DNA from: Arthrobacter echini
GTDB taxonomy: Bacteria > Actinomycetota > Actinomycetes > Actinomycetales > Micrococcaceae
Direction of reading: 5' to 3'
DNA length: 64,000 nucleotides
Assembly: GCF_008107445.1 (NCBI RefSeq)
Contig: NZ_VSLD01000003.1
Location: forward strand, 372,001-436,000
Part shown: piece after piece, positions 8,588-16,021 of the stretch
Layout of the letters: every line of letters starts with the position of its first letter
Numbering within the stretch: position 1 is the first letter of the stretch
The notes under the pieces: generated by a model
What the model saw: the letters and a program-made list of their open reading frames with translations, nothing else
Database searches by the model: none
What the model was told of the DNA's origin: nothing
Made by a program: the position numbers and the translations under genes

Positions 8588-9202
8588 ATGGTCACGGCTC
8601 GCCCACGCGGCACCGCCTTCGCCCGCGTCGATCGGGCCGCACTCGGGTATGCGCCGCGCCAGGTGGACCGCTTCCTGGCGAGGGTACCCGTCGAGGACGC
8701 CGCGGGGCAGGGCGAGGCCGGAAGTACCCCCGGAAGTACTGGCGGGAGTACCGGCGGGGTCCTCGCGAGCAACGAGGTGCGGACCACCGTCTTCGACCCG
8801 GCGAAGGGCGGCTACGATCCGCAGGCGGTCGACGCCGACCTGGACCGGCTCGAGGACGAGCTGGCACGGGACGAGCGCGACAGGGTCATCGCCGCCCGCG
8901 GCGCGGACGCCTGGCTCCGCGAGCTCGAGGAGACCGTCGCAATACTCCATCGACGCCTGCGGCGGGGGGCGGGGAAGCGCTTCCGCCGTCCCGCGAAGGA
9001 GAGGACCCGCAGCTACCACGTCGGCGACGTCGACAGGCTGTGCGAGGACGTCCTGCAGTACCTCGACCACGACGCGCCCCTCGGCGTGGACGACGTCCGC
9101 CACGCGGTGTTCCGTGAGGCTCGGGGAGCGGACGGCTACGAGGAGAACCAGGTCGATGCGTTCCTGGACCGCGTGATCGGTCTCCTGAAGGCCATCGCCT
9201 GA
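8588..9202 (+). CDS. DivIVA-domain-containing protein with three DivIVA-like modules
   Basis: The 204-aa protein starts at an ATG preceded by AGGAGGT. Three short modules resemble the start of DivIVA proteins (F-x-x-x-x-x-GY-x-x-x-x-V-D-x-F): FARVDRAALGYAPRQVDRFL near residue 11, FDPAKGGYDPQAVDADLDRL near residue 68, and RSYHVGDVDRLCEDVLQYLD plus GADGYEENQVDAFLDRVI in the C-terminal third. The first two are linked by GST[P/G] repeats encoded by three 12-bp units (8720-8755). Unlike true DivIVA/Wag31 there is no long coiled coil, so this is probably an accessory factor. Its place after cdsA is conserved in Micrococcaceae, hinting at a link between polar growth and membrane lipid supply. Exact function is unknown. 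Confidence 0.8.
   Translation: MVTARPRGTAFARVDRAALGYAPRQVDRFLARVPVEDAAGQGEAGSTPGSTGGSTGGVLASNEVRTTVFDPAKGGYDPQAVDADLDRLEDELARDERDRVIAARGADAWLRELEETVAILHRRLRRGAGKRFRRPAKERTRSYHVGDVDRLCEDVLQYLDHDAPLGVDDVRHAVFREARGADGYEENQVDAFLDRVIGLLKAIA
8720..8755 (+). repeat. Three 12-bp coding repeats (GST[P/G])
   Basis: Three tandem 12-bp units, each encoding Gly-Ser-Thr-Pro/Gly, form the linker between the first two DivIVA-like modules. The units differ only at third positions and in one Pro/Gly codon. Confidence 0.8.
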
Positions 9203-9222
9203 GCCGCAGGAGCTGACGGCGC

Positions 9223-10707
9223 CTAGCGCTGCTCGGGCGTGTGGAGCCGGGCGAGGACGCGCGAGGCCGAGGCCGGCCGTCGTCGGGCCGTGGCGCGGGA
9301 GACCACCACCATCGTGGCGAAGGCCGCCGGCACCGTCCACAGGGCGGGCTGGGCGAGCCAGACGTACCCGGTATCCGGGCCGAGAAGGGCGCTCGCGGTG
9401 ATCGCCCCACCGCACAGGACCGCTCCCATGAGCATGCCGGCCACTGCTCCGGCATCGGTGAGACCGCGCCACCAGATCCCGAGCAGCAGCAGGGGGCAGA
9501 TGGTCGAGGCCGTGAAGGCGAACACGGAGCCCACGCTGCCGGCCAGGGCCGAACTGTCCGTCAGGAGCGCAACGCCCAGGGGGACGAGCGCCGACAGCAG
9601 CGCGGCCCGGCGGAAGCCCACGACACTGCCCTGGAAGAATTCCTGGCTGACCACGCCGGCGAGCGAGACCACGAGCCCGCTCGTCGTCGAGAGGAACGCG
9701 GCGAACGCCCCGGCGGTCACGAGGGCGGAGAGGATGTCGCCCGTCGCGCCGTCGAGGATGCGCCCGGGCAGGAGAAGGACGGTGGCATCGGCCATCCCGC
9801 TGGACGCGAGCTCGGGGGTGTGGATGCGCCCCAGGACCCCGTACACGGTGGGGAAGAGGTAGAAGACGGACAGGAGGCCCAGGACGATCAGCGTGGTCCT
9901 GCGCGCCGAGTCGCCGTCGGGATTGGTGTAGAACCGGACTAGGACATGGGGCAGCCCGAGCGTGCCGAACAGGAGCGCGATGACCAGCGAGATGGTCCCG
10001 TAGAGGGAGGCGTCCGCCGTCGTGTCCAGTGCGGCGGTGAACGCGCTGCCGCCGTCGGTGACGGGGAGCCCGTCGAGGCCGAGCCGGAGGAGGATGAAGA
10101 CCACGGGGATGGCGAGGGCCGTCAGCTTGAGCCAGTACTGGAACGCCTGGACGAAGGTGATGGACCGCATCCCGCCGGTGACCACGCTGAGGTACACCAC
10201 CACGACGACGGCGACCGGTCCCGCCCAGGACGGCAGCCCGGTGGTGATGCGGACGGTCAGGGCGGCCCCGTGCAGTTGCGGCACGATGTACAGCCAGCCC
10301 ACCACGATGACCAGCACACTGGTCACCCGGCGCACCAGCAGGGAGTCCAGCCGGGACTGCGCGAAGTCCGGGACCGTGTAGGCCCCCGACCGGCGCAGTG
10401 GTGCCGCGACGAACAGCAGGAGCATGAGGTAGCCGGCCGTGTAGCCGATGGGGAACCAGAGGGCGTCGACACCGGAGATGAGGATCAGGCCGGCGATCCC
10501 GAGGAAGCTCGCCGCCGAGAGGTACTCGCCGCCGATCGCGGAGGCGTTCCACCACGGACGGACCGTCCGCGACGCCACATAGAAATCGTCCGTGGTGCGG
10601 GAGACCCTCAGGCCATAGATCCCGATCAGGACGGTGCTCAGGGCCACCAGCACGAGCGCCGTGTAACCGACGGCTGGGTTGAGGTCCACGACGGCCACCT
10701 CAGTCAT
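9223..10707 (-). CDS. Sodium:solute symporter (SSS), carboxylate-type
   Basis: The 494-aa membrane protein has about 13 hydrophobic segments. It carries the ActP/MctC-like core GGEYLSAASFLGIAGLIL near residue 50, the LPHVLVRFYTNP motif near residue 247, and the ATGDILSALVTAGAFAAFLSTTSGL region. Such permeases take up acetate, pyruvate, propionate or related monocarboxylates with sodium or protons. The start at 10707 reads ATGACTGA and overlaps the 3' end of the upstream small membrane gene by 8 nt, so translation is coupled. The gene is last in a probable histidine kinase - response regulator - small membrane protein - symporter unit. A second, longer SSS permease is encoded at 13635. Substrate is not determinable from sequence. 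Confidence 0.88.
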   Translation of the reverse strand: MTEVAVVDLNPAVGYTALVLVALSTVLIGIYGLRVSRTTDDFYVASRTVRPWWNASAIGGEYLSAASFLGIAGLILISGVDALWFPIGYTAGYLMLLLFVAAPLRRSGAYTVPDFAQSRLDSLLVRRVTSVLVIVVGWLYIVPQLHGAALTVRITTGLPSWAGPVAVVVVVYLSVVTGGMRSITFVQAFQYWLKLTALAIPVVFILLRLGLDGLPVTDGGSAFTAALDTTADASLYGTISLVIALLFGTLGLPHVLVRFYTNPDGDSARRTTLIVLGLLSVFYLFPTVYGVLGRIHTPELASSGMADATVLLLPGRILDGATGDILSALVTAGAFAAFLSTTSGLVVSLAGVVSQEFFQGSVVGFRRAALLSALVPLGVALLTDSSALAGSVGSVFAFTASTICPLLLLGIWWRGLTDAGAVAGMLMGAVLCGGAITASALLGPDTGYVWLAQPALWTVPAAFATMVVVSRATARRRPASASRVLARLHTPEQR

Positions 10708-11077
10708 CGTCCACGAGATCCTGGAAGCGCCGCTCGTTGCGGGTGGCGCTGCGCACGAACAGGACGGCACTACCGATGACGAGCGGGTAGATCCCGAGCC
10801 CCAGGAGCAGCCAGGGGACCGGGATAGTCGCAATCCTCACGCGGTCGATGTCCGGGAACACGGCCAGCAGCACCGGGATGCCGATGAGGATCACGAGGAA
10901 CCCCGCCGCGACCACGAGGGCCAGGCGCAGCTGCGATCTGATCAGGGACGCGACGAAGAGCTGACCCACCTCCGACTGCTCGGCCATCTCTCGGGCCACC
11001 GGGAAGGAGGCCCCCGTGGCGCGGGCAGCCGTCCTCGGCGCCGTCACGCGGACGCGACGGGGAGCCTCTCCGCTCAT
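10700..11077 (-). CDS. Small two-helix membrane protein, symporter partner
   Basis: The 125-aa protein starts at the ATG ending at 11077. It has a basic, proline/arginine-rich N-terminus and two membrane helices (LALVVAAGFLVILIGIPVLLAVF and IPVPWLLLGLGIYPLVIGSAVLFV), then the charged tail RNERRFQDLVDDD. Size, topology and position before an SSS symporter match the DUF485-type partner proteins, although its sequence is diverged from the clear DUF485 protein at 13255. It overlaps the symporter gene by 8 nt. It may help fold or regulate the permease; this is inference from context. Confidence 0.72.
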   Translation of the reverse strand: MSGEAPRRVRVTAPRTAARATGASFPVAREMAEQSEVGQLFVASLIRSQLRLALVVAAGFLVILIGIPVLLAVFPDIDRVRIATIPVPWLLLGLGIYPLVIGSAVLFVRSATRNERRFQDLVDDD

Positions 11078-11124
11078 CGCGCGGCTGCCTGCAACACGCG
11101 GAAGCGCTGTCGCCGGTCCACGGG

Positions 11125-11844
11125 TCAGTGGCCCGGACGGAGCCGGGTGGCTTCCAGCTTCTCCCGGACGTCGGGGAGGTGGCGCCGACTCACCGGCAGC
11201 TCCGCGTCCCCGACGAAGAGGCTCGCGCGCCCGGCGCTGATGCGGACCTTGCGCACCTGGTCCATCGCCACGAGATAGGAGCGGTGGGTGCGCAGGAAGC
11301 CGGACCGGGCCCACTGCCGTTCGAGGTCGTTCAGCGGGATGCGGATCAGATAGCTGGCCGCCACGGTGTGCAGGCGGGCGTAGTCGCCCTGGGCCTGGAC
11401 GTACCGGACCTCGTCGCGTCTGATCATCCGGCTGACACCGCCCTGGTCCACCGTGATCACCTCCGGCGCGGCAGGTGGACCGTCCATCAGCTCGCTGATC
11501 CGCCGGACGGATTCGGCGAGGCGCTCGACCCGGACGGGCTTGAGCAGATAGTCCACGGCGCGCAGGTCGAACGCCTCCAGGGCGCGGTCCTCGTCCGCCG
11601 TGACGAAGACGACGGCGGGTGGGCGGGCGAAACGCGAGATGACCCGGGCGATGTCCAGGCCGGACAGGGCCGGCATGTGGATGTCGAGGAAGAGGGCGTC
11701 GACGGGATGCTGTTCGAGTGCCCGGAGGGCCTCGGCTCCGCTGGACGCCCGGTGGATCGTGCCGATCCTGGAGTCCTTCCCGAGCAGGAACGCCAGTTCC
11801 TCGACAGCGGGGAGCTCATCATCGGCGACGACAACATTGACCAT
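11125..11844 (-). CDS. LytTR-family response regulator
   Basis: The 239-aa regulator starts at MVNVVVADDELPA. The receiver domain fills residues 1-120, with the acidic pocket ADDE at 7-10, the phospho-acceptor Asp in ALFLDIHMPALSG, and the conserved Lys in YLLKPVR. The C-terminal LytTR DNA-binding domain (about residues 138-235) contains EVRYVQAQGDYARLHT, IPLNDLERQWARSGFLRTHRSYLVAM and VSRRHLPDVREKLE. LytTR proteins bind pairs of 9-bp direct repeats. One such pair is present at 13090-13119 in the promoter region beyond the kinase gene. It lies 19 bp downstream of its kinase gene. Confidence 0.93.
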   Translation of the reverse strand: MVNVVVADDELPAVEELAFLLGKDSRIGTIHRASSGAEALRALEQHPVDALFLDIHMPALSGLDIARVISRFARPPAVVFVTADEDRALEAFDLRAVDYLLKPVRVERLAESVRRISELMDGPPAAPEVITVDQGGVSRMIRRDEVRYVQAQGDYARLHTVAASYLIRIPLNDLERQWARSGFLRTHRSYLVAMDQVRKVRISAGRASLFVGDAELPVSRRHLPDVREKLEATRLRPGH

Positions 11845-11863
11845 GGATCCTAGGCTACGCGCC

Positions 11864-13051
11864 TCACACGCGGTGTCCGGGCTGCGACTTGGGCACCCGC
11901 ATGGTGATGAGGGTGCCCGCACCGGGTGCGGTGTCGATCACGAGTCCGTGGTCGTCCCCATAGACCTGGCGCAGGCGCGAGTCCACATTGCGCAGTCCCA
12001 CGTGGACCCCTTCCGTGTGGCCCGCGAGGACGGAGCGCAGATGCTCCGGGTCTATCCCCACGCCGTCGTCCTCGATGGTCACCTCGGCGTACGGGCCGAC
12101 GTCGTGCGCTGTGATGGTGATGTTGCCGATACCGTCCTTCGAGTCCAGGCCGTGGCGCACCGCGTTCTCGACGAGCGGCTGGAGGCTCAGGAACGGGATC
12201 ACGGTGCTGAGGACCTCAGGGCCCACGTTGAGGCTGACCCTGAGCCGGTCCCCGAACCGGGCCCGCTCGAGCAGGAGATAGCGGTCGATGCTCAGCAGCT
12301 CCTCGGCGACGGTGGTGAAGTCGCCGTGGCGCCGGAAGGAGTAGCGCGTGAAGTCGGCGAACTCCACGACGAGCTCACGGGCCCGCTGGGGATCCGTGTT
12401 GATGAACGAGGCGATCGCGTTCAGCGAGTTGTAGATGAAATGCGGGCTGATCTGGGCGCGCAGGGCGCGTAGCTCGGCCTCGGCGAGCAGCCGGCGGGAC
12501 GAGTCCAGTTCGGCCAGCTGCACCTGGGTGGAGACCCAGCCGGCGAGTTCGTTGGTGGCGCGCACCAGGCCCGCGTTGACCACGCCCGCGAATGCCCCGA
12601 CCGTCCCCACCACCCGGTTCTCCACGCGCACCGGGGACAGGACCAGCTCGCCCAGCTCCGCGAGGTCGACGTCGAGCACGGTCTGGCCCCTGAAGATCTG
12701 TGTGCGGCCGCTCTCGAGGACCTGCTGCACCAGCGCCATGACATCCGGCTGGGCTCCACGACCGCCTTCCCAGGCCAGGACGCCGGCGTCGTCACTGATC
12801 AGCAGTACGTCGCAGCGCAGGAGTCCGCGCAGATGGCGGCTCGCCTTCCGGGCGCCGGCCGGTGTGAGCCCCTCGCGCAGGTGCTCGGAGGCAAGCGCTG
12901 CGGTGTGGAGGGTCGCGTAGGTGGCGCGGTCGGCGTCGGAGCCGAGATCCCGTGAGGAGCGCGAGAGGCGGAAGCCGAGCGAGGCGACGACGGCGAGGGT
13001 GATGACAACGACGGAGAACACCAGGGCGGTATCGACGGCGGCGCTGACCAT
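11864..13051 (-). CDS. LytS/YehU-type sensor histidine kinase
   Basis: The 395-aa protein has one N-terminal membrane helix (residues 8-28). A GAF-like sensory domain follows at roughly 50-185 (CDVLLISDDAGVLAW, LSPVRVENRVVGTVGAFAG). Next comes the His_kinase family domain with the phospho-acceptor QISPHFIYNSLNAIASF near residue 200 and an HATPase with VENAVRHGLDS and DDGVGIDPEHL. Kinases of this class pair with LytTR regulators. In E. coli the BtsS and YpdA members sense pyruvate and control a transporter gene. With two carboxylate-type symporters on either side, sensing of a small organic acid is a reasonable hypothesis. Confidence 0.92.
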   Translation of the reverse strand: MVSAAVDTALVFSVVVITLAVVASLGFRLSRSSRDLGSDADRATYATLHTAALASEHLREGLTPAGARKASRHLRGLLRCDVLLISDDAGVLAWEGGRGAQPDVMALVQQVLESGRTQIFRGQTVLDVDLAELGELVLSPVRVENRVVGTVGAFAGVVNAGLVRATNELAGWVSTQVQLAELDSSRRLLAEAELRALRAQISPHFIYNSLNAIASFINTDPQRARELVVEFADFTRYSFRRHGDFTTVAEELLSIDRYLLLERARFGDRLRVSLNVGPEVLSTVIPFLSLQPLVENAVRHGLDSKDGIGNITITAHDVGPYAEVTIEDDGVGIDPEHLRSVLAGHTEGVHVGLRNVDSRLRQVYGDDHGLVIDTAPGAGTLITMRVPKSQPGHRV

Positions 13052-13089
13052 CGCTCCAGACTAGCCGCCGGGCAGGGCCTGCTCTTCGT

Positions 13090-13119
13090 ACCGTTCACCG
13101 CAGCGTGCTGCACGTTCAC
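13090..13119. promoter_or_regulatory. LytTR-type direct-repeat binding site
   Basis: Two copies of a 9-bp element (ACCGTTCAC at 13090-13098 and CACGTTCAC at 13111-13119) are separated by 12 bp, a 21-bp repeat period or two helical turns. The elements fit most positions of the published LytTR pattern [TA][AC][CA]GTTN[AG][TG]. The site lies in the 203-bp divergent region between the histidine kinase gene and the DUF485-symporter operon, so it could control either or both. Confidence 0.65.
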
Positions 13120-13254
13120 CGACGTATCGCCGGGTGCTGCTGGTGATGGCCGCCGTCGTGACCCAGAGTGATGACAGTCACACCGATGCGTCCTGCCGAA
13201 CGGCGGGGAGGCCGCCCTCGCGGCGAGGGTGACATCCCAACCGAAGGAGCAATC

Positions 13255-13638
13255 ATGGGTTCCCACCCAGTGGAGCCGGTCGCCGGCTCCGGTGCTGCCG
13301 TGGACTTCACCGAGGTCCAGCAGACAGAACAGTTCAGGGAGTTGCGCAAACGCCATCGCAGCTTCGTCTTCCCCATGGCTGTGTTCTTCCTGCTGTGGTA
13401 TTTCGCCTACGTGCTGCTGGCCGACTACGCGCACGACTTCATGGCGACGCCAGTCTTCGGCAACATCAACATCGGCATCATCCTCGGACTCCTGCAGTTC
13501 GTCACCACGTTCGTCATCACCATGTGGTACGTGAGCTATGCCAACAGGCGCCTCGACCCGATCGCGGCAGAACTGCGCCACGAGCTCGAGGAAGCTGCAC
13601 CAGAAGTGTTCATCGATCCGGCAGGCGGAACCAAATGA
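13255..13638 (+). CDS. DUF485 family membrane protein
   Basis: The 127-aa protein starts at an ATG with GAAGGAG upstream. It shows the DUF485 pattern: FRELRKRHRSFVFPMAVFFLLWYF, then a second helix from NINIGIILGLLQFVTTFVI and the MWYVSYANRRLDP ending. DUF485 proteins are encoded with ActP/MctC-type monocarboxylate symporters in many bacteria; in Corynebacterium glutamicum the equivalent small gene precedes mctC. It overlaps the symporter start by 4 nt (ATGA), so the two products are probably made in fixed ratio. Confidence 0.92.
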   Translation: MGSHPVEPVAGSGAAVDFTEVQQTEQFRELRKRHRSFVFPMAVFFLLWYFAYVLLADYAHDFMATPVFGNINIGIILGLLQFVTTFVITMWYVSYANRRLDPIAAELRHELEEAAPEVFIDPAGGTK

Positions 13639-15272
13639 TCTCCATCGGCAGTGCGGTGCTCCGCGTACCGCTCCAGACCGCGGAGGCGACGAGTGTCGGC
13701 TCCCCGGTCCTCAACATCTCCATCTTCGGCGCCTTCGTGGCGATCACCCTCGTGATCGTGCTGCGCGCCAGCCGGAACAACAAGACGGCGGCCGACTACT
13801 ACGCCGCCGGCCGCTCATTCACCGGAGGCCAGAACGGGACGGCGATCGCCGGGGACTATCTCTCGGCTGCCTCCTTCCTCGGCATCGTGGGCGCCATCGC
13901 CATCAACGGCTACGACGGCTTCCTCTACTCCATCGGCTTCCTCGTCGCGTGGCTCGTGGCGCTGCTCCTCGTGGCGGAGCTGCTCCGTAACACCGGCAAG
14001 TTCACGATGGCCGACGTGCTGTCCTTCCGCCTGAAGCAGCGCCCCGTCCGCATCGCGGCCGCCATCACCACCCTCGCGGTCTGCTTCTTCTACCTCCTCG
14101 CGCAGATGGCGGGCGCCGGCGGCCTGGTCTCACTCCTGCTGGGTATCAACGACCGCCTCGGCCAGTCCCTGGTCATCACCGTGGTCGGCGTGCTCATGAT
14201 CGTGTACGTCCTGATCGGCGGCATGAAGGGCACCACCTGGGTGCAGATCATCAAGGCCTGCCTGCTGATCGTCGGCGCCTTCGTCATGACCATCTGGGTA
14301 CTGGTCCTGCACGATTTCAATCTCTCCACCCTGCTGGGCGCGGCGATCGAGACCTCCGGCAACGCGGCGATCACGAGCCCGGGCCTGCAGTACGGCGTCA
14401 GCGGCACCACACGGCTGGACTTCCTGTCCCTGGCGCTCGCACTGGTCCTCGGCACGGCGGCCCTGCCGCACGTCCTGATGCGCTTCTACACGGTGCCCAC
14501 CGCCAAGGAGGCCCGCCGGTCGGTGGTCTGGGCCATCTGGCTCATCGGCGCCTTCTACCTCTTCACGCTCGTGCTCGGGTACGGCGCCAGTGCGCTCATC
14601 GGGGCCGACCGCATCAAGGCGGCACCCGGGGGCGTCAACTCGGCGGCACCACTGCTCGCCTACGAACTCGGCGGCTCGGTCCTGCTCGGACTGATCTCGG
14701 CCGTCGCCTTCGCGACCATCCTCGCGGTGGTGGCCGGTCTCACCATCACGGCTGCAGCCTCCTTCGCCCATGACATCTACGCGAGTGTCATCCGCAAGGG
14801 CAAGGTCGATCCGGACGGCGAGGTGAAGGTGGCACGCCGCACCGTGGTCGTCATCGGGCTCCTGTCGATCGCCGGCGGTATCGGTGCCCAGGGCCAGAAC
14901 GTGGCGTTCCTCGTTGCGCTCGCCTTCGCCGTGGCGGCCAGCGCCAATCTGCCGACCATCCTCTACTCGCTGTTCTGGAAGAAGTTCAACACCCAGGGCG
15001 CGGTCTGGAGCATGTACGGCGGTCTCGGGTCGGCCATCCTGCTGATCGCCCTCTCGCCCGTGGTCTCCGGCGGGGAGAAGTCGATGATCACCGGCGCCGA
15101 TTTCTCGGTCTTCCCGCTCAGCAACCCCGGCATCGTCTCGATCCCGCTGGCCTTCTTCCTCGGCTGGCTGGGTACCGTGCTCTCGCGGACGGCGGAGGAC
15201 CCCATGAAGCAGGCGGAGATGGAGGTCCGCTCGCTCACAGGTGTCGGGGCGGAGAAGGCCACCGACCACTGA
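13635..15272 (+). CDS. Cation:monocarboxylate symporter (ActP/MctC-like)
   Basis: The 545-aa SSS-family permease has an N-terminal helix beginning NISIFGAFVAITLVIVL and the YYAAGRSFTGGQNGTAIAG motif, followed by DYLSAASFLGIVGAI. The sodium-site region includes LPHVLMRFYTVPTAKEARRS and the ATILAVVAGLTITAAASFAHDIY helix. This arrangement is characteristic of acetate/pyruvate/propionate uptake proteins such as C. glutamicum MctC. It is coupled to the DUF485 gene by an ATGA overlap and ends before a hairpin at 15291-15322. Direct control by the adjacent LytTR system is suggested by the site at 13090-13119. Confidence 0.92.
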   Translation: MISIGSAVLRVPLQTAEATSVGSPVLNISIFGAFVAITLVIVLRASRNNKTAADYYAAGRSFTGGQNGTAIAGDYLSAASFLGIVGAIAINGYDGFLYSIGFLVAWLVALLLVAELLRNTGKFTMADVLSFRLKQRPVRIAAAITTLAVCFFYLLAQMAGAGGLVSLLLGINDRLGQSLVITVVGVLMIVYVLIGGMKGTTWVQIIKACLLIVGAFVMTIWVLVLHDFNLSTLLGAAIETSGNAAITSPGLQYGVSGTTRLDFLSLALALVLGTAALPHVLMRFYTVPTAKEARRSVVWAIWLIGAFYLFTLVLGYGASALIGADRIKAAPGGVNSAAPLLAYELGGSVLLGLISAVAFATILAVVAGLTITAAASFAHDIYASVIRKGKVDPDGEVKVARRTVVVIGLLSIAGGIGAQGQNVAFLVALAFAVAASANLPTILYSLFWKKFNTQGAVWSMYGGLGSAILLIALSPVVSGGEKSMITGADFSVFPLSNPGIVSIPLAFFLGWLGTVLSRTAEDPMKQAEMEVRSLTGVGAEKATDH

Positions 15273-15290
15273 CGCTCAGCCCTCCTGTGA

Positions 15291-15322
15291 GCCGAGGCCG
15301 TCCCTGTCGGGGCGGCCTCGGC
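15291..15322 (+). terminator. Hairpin after symporter operon
   Basis: A perfect 10-bp stem, GCCGAGGCCG (15291-15300) with CGGCCTCGGC (15313-15322), has a 12-nt loop, 18 nt after the symporter stop. No T tract. It lies between convergent genes and could stop transcription in both directions. Confidence 0.65.
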
Positions 15323-15329
15323 CGCGTCC

Positions 15330-15363
15330 GGGGGAGTGCCGCTCACGGGGGAGTGCCGCTCAC
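15330..15363. repeat. Two perfect 17-bp tandem repeats
   Basis: The unit GGGGGAGTGCCGCTCAC occurs twice back to back (15330-15346, 15347-15363). The second copy covers the stop codon of the Lrp/AsnC gene on the minus strand, so copy-number change would extend or alter the tail of that protein. Confidence 0.85.
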
Positions 15364-15863
15364 GTGGGAGGTAGGGGACCCCGTTCGAGCAGCGGTTCCA
15401 CGCGGAACGGGACGAGTTCGCCCATCGCCAGGGAGGTGTCGCACCGTTCCACGCCGTCGCACGCGAGGACCTTGCCATTGATGCGGAAGAGATCCTCCGC
15501 GTCGACGGCGACCACGCGCACCAGGATGTCGGCCTGACCCGTCACTCCGAAGGCCTCGATGACCTCGGGAATCGCGGCGATGCTGCCCGTGATGGCGGCG
15601 AGCTTCTGCTGCTGGACGTGCACATGGATGAAGGCGGTGAGCGGGTAGCCGAGGGAGACGGTGTTGATGCGCCGCTCGAAGGAGAGGAACACCGACTTCT
15701 TCTCCAGCTGGGCCATCCTGGCCTGCACTGTGTTCCGCGACAGACCCAGACGCTGGGCGAGCGCCACGACGGTGCGCCGGGGGTCCTTGGCCATCGCCAG
15801 CAGGAGGCGCATGTCGGTGAGATCCAGGGGTTGCATACTGCCCAACGCTAACAGGGGCTTCAT
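15360..15863 (-). CDS. Lrp/AsnC-family regulator, probable BkdR
   Basis: The protein is 167 aa from the first ATG (15863), or 158 aa from a second in-frame ATG at 15836 (MQPLDLTDMRLLL), which matches the usual family start better. The N-terminal winged helix (DMRLLLAMAKDPRRTVVALAQRLGLSRNTVQARM) is followed by the RAM effector domain (AFIHVHVQQQKLAAITGSIAAIPEVIEAFGVTGQADILVRV). It is divergently placed 158 bp from bkdA, the arrangement of BkdR activators of branched-chain keto acid dehydrogenase operons, which respond to branched-chain amino acids. Neither start has a strong ribosome binding site. Confidence 0.88.
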   Translation of the reverse strand: MKPLLALGSMQPLDLTDMRLLLAMAKDPRRTVVALAQRLGLSRNTVQARMAQLEKKSVFLSFERRINTVSLGYPLTAFIHVHVQQQKLAAITGSIAAIPEVIEAFGVTGQADILVRVVAVDAEDLFRINGKVLACDGVERCDTSLAMGELVPFRVEPLLERGPLPPT

Positions 15864-15876
15864 CGCGGGAATAGGG

Positions 15877-15932
15877 CACTGTGCTCAGTGAAACCAGAAT
15901 CGGTTGTGCTACCTGCGCCGTGTGAGTAGGGT
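15877..15932 (+). promoter_or_regulatory. Predicted bkdABC promoter with palindrome
   Basis: TTGTGC (15904-15909) and TAGGGT (15927-15932) are spaced 17 bp and would start transcription about 80 nt before bkdA. Just upstream, CACTG-TGCT-CAGTG (15877-15890) is a perfect 5-bp inverted repeat suited to an Lrp-type dimer or another activator at about -55. Confidence 0.45.
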
Positions 15933-16021
15933 CACAGCAACTCCGGACAATGGTGCCCGGAGCCCACCTGCGCCTCCTTCCCCCGGCGGAGGAGCTGCTC
16001 CCCACGCGAAGGTTGAGTGAT

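Noticed and set aside
8720-8755. Possible regulatory tandem repeats
   Set aside because: They are in frame inside the DivIVA-like gene and encode a Gly-Ser-Thr linker, so a coding explanation suffices.
15330-15363. CRISPR-like repeat
   Set aside because: Only two abutting copies and no spacers; a simple tandem duplication. No CRISPR array was seen anywhere in the window.
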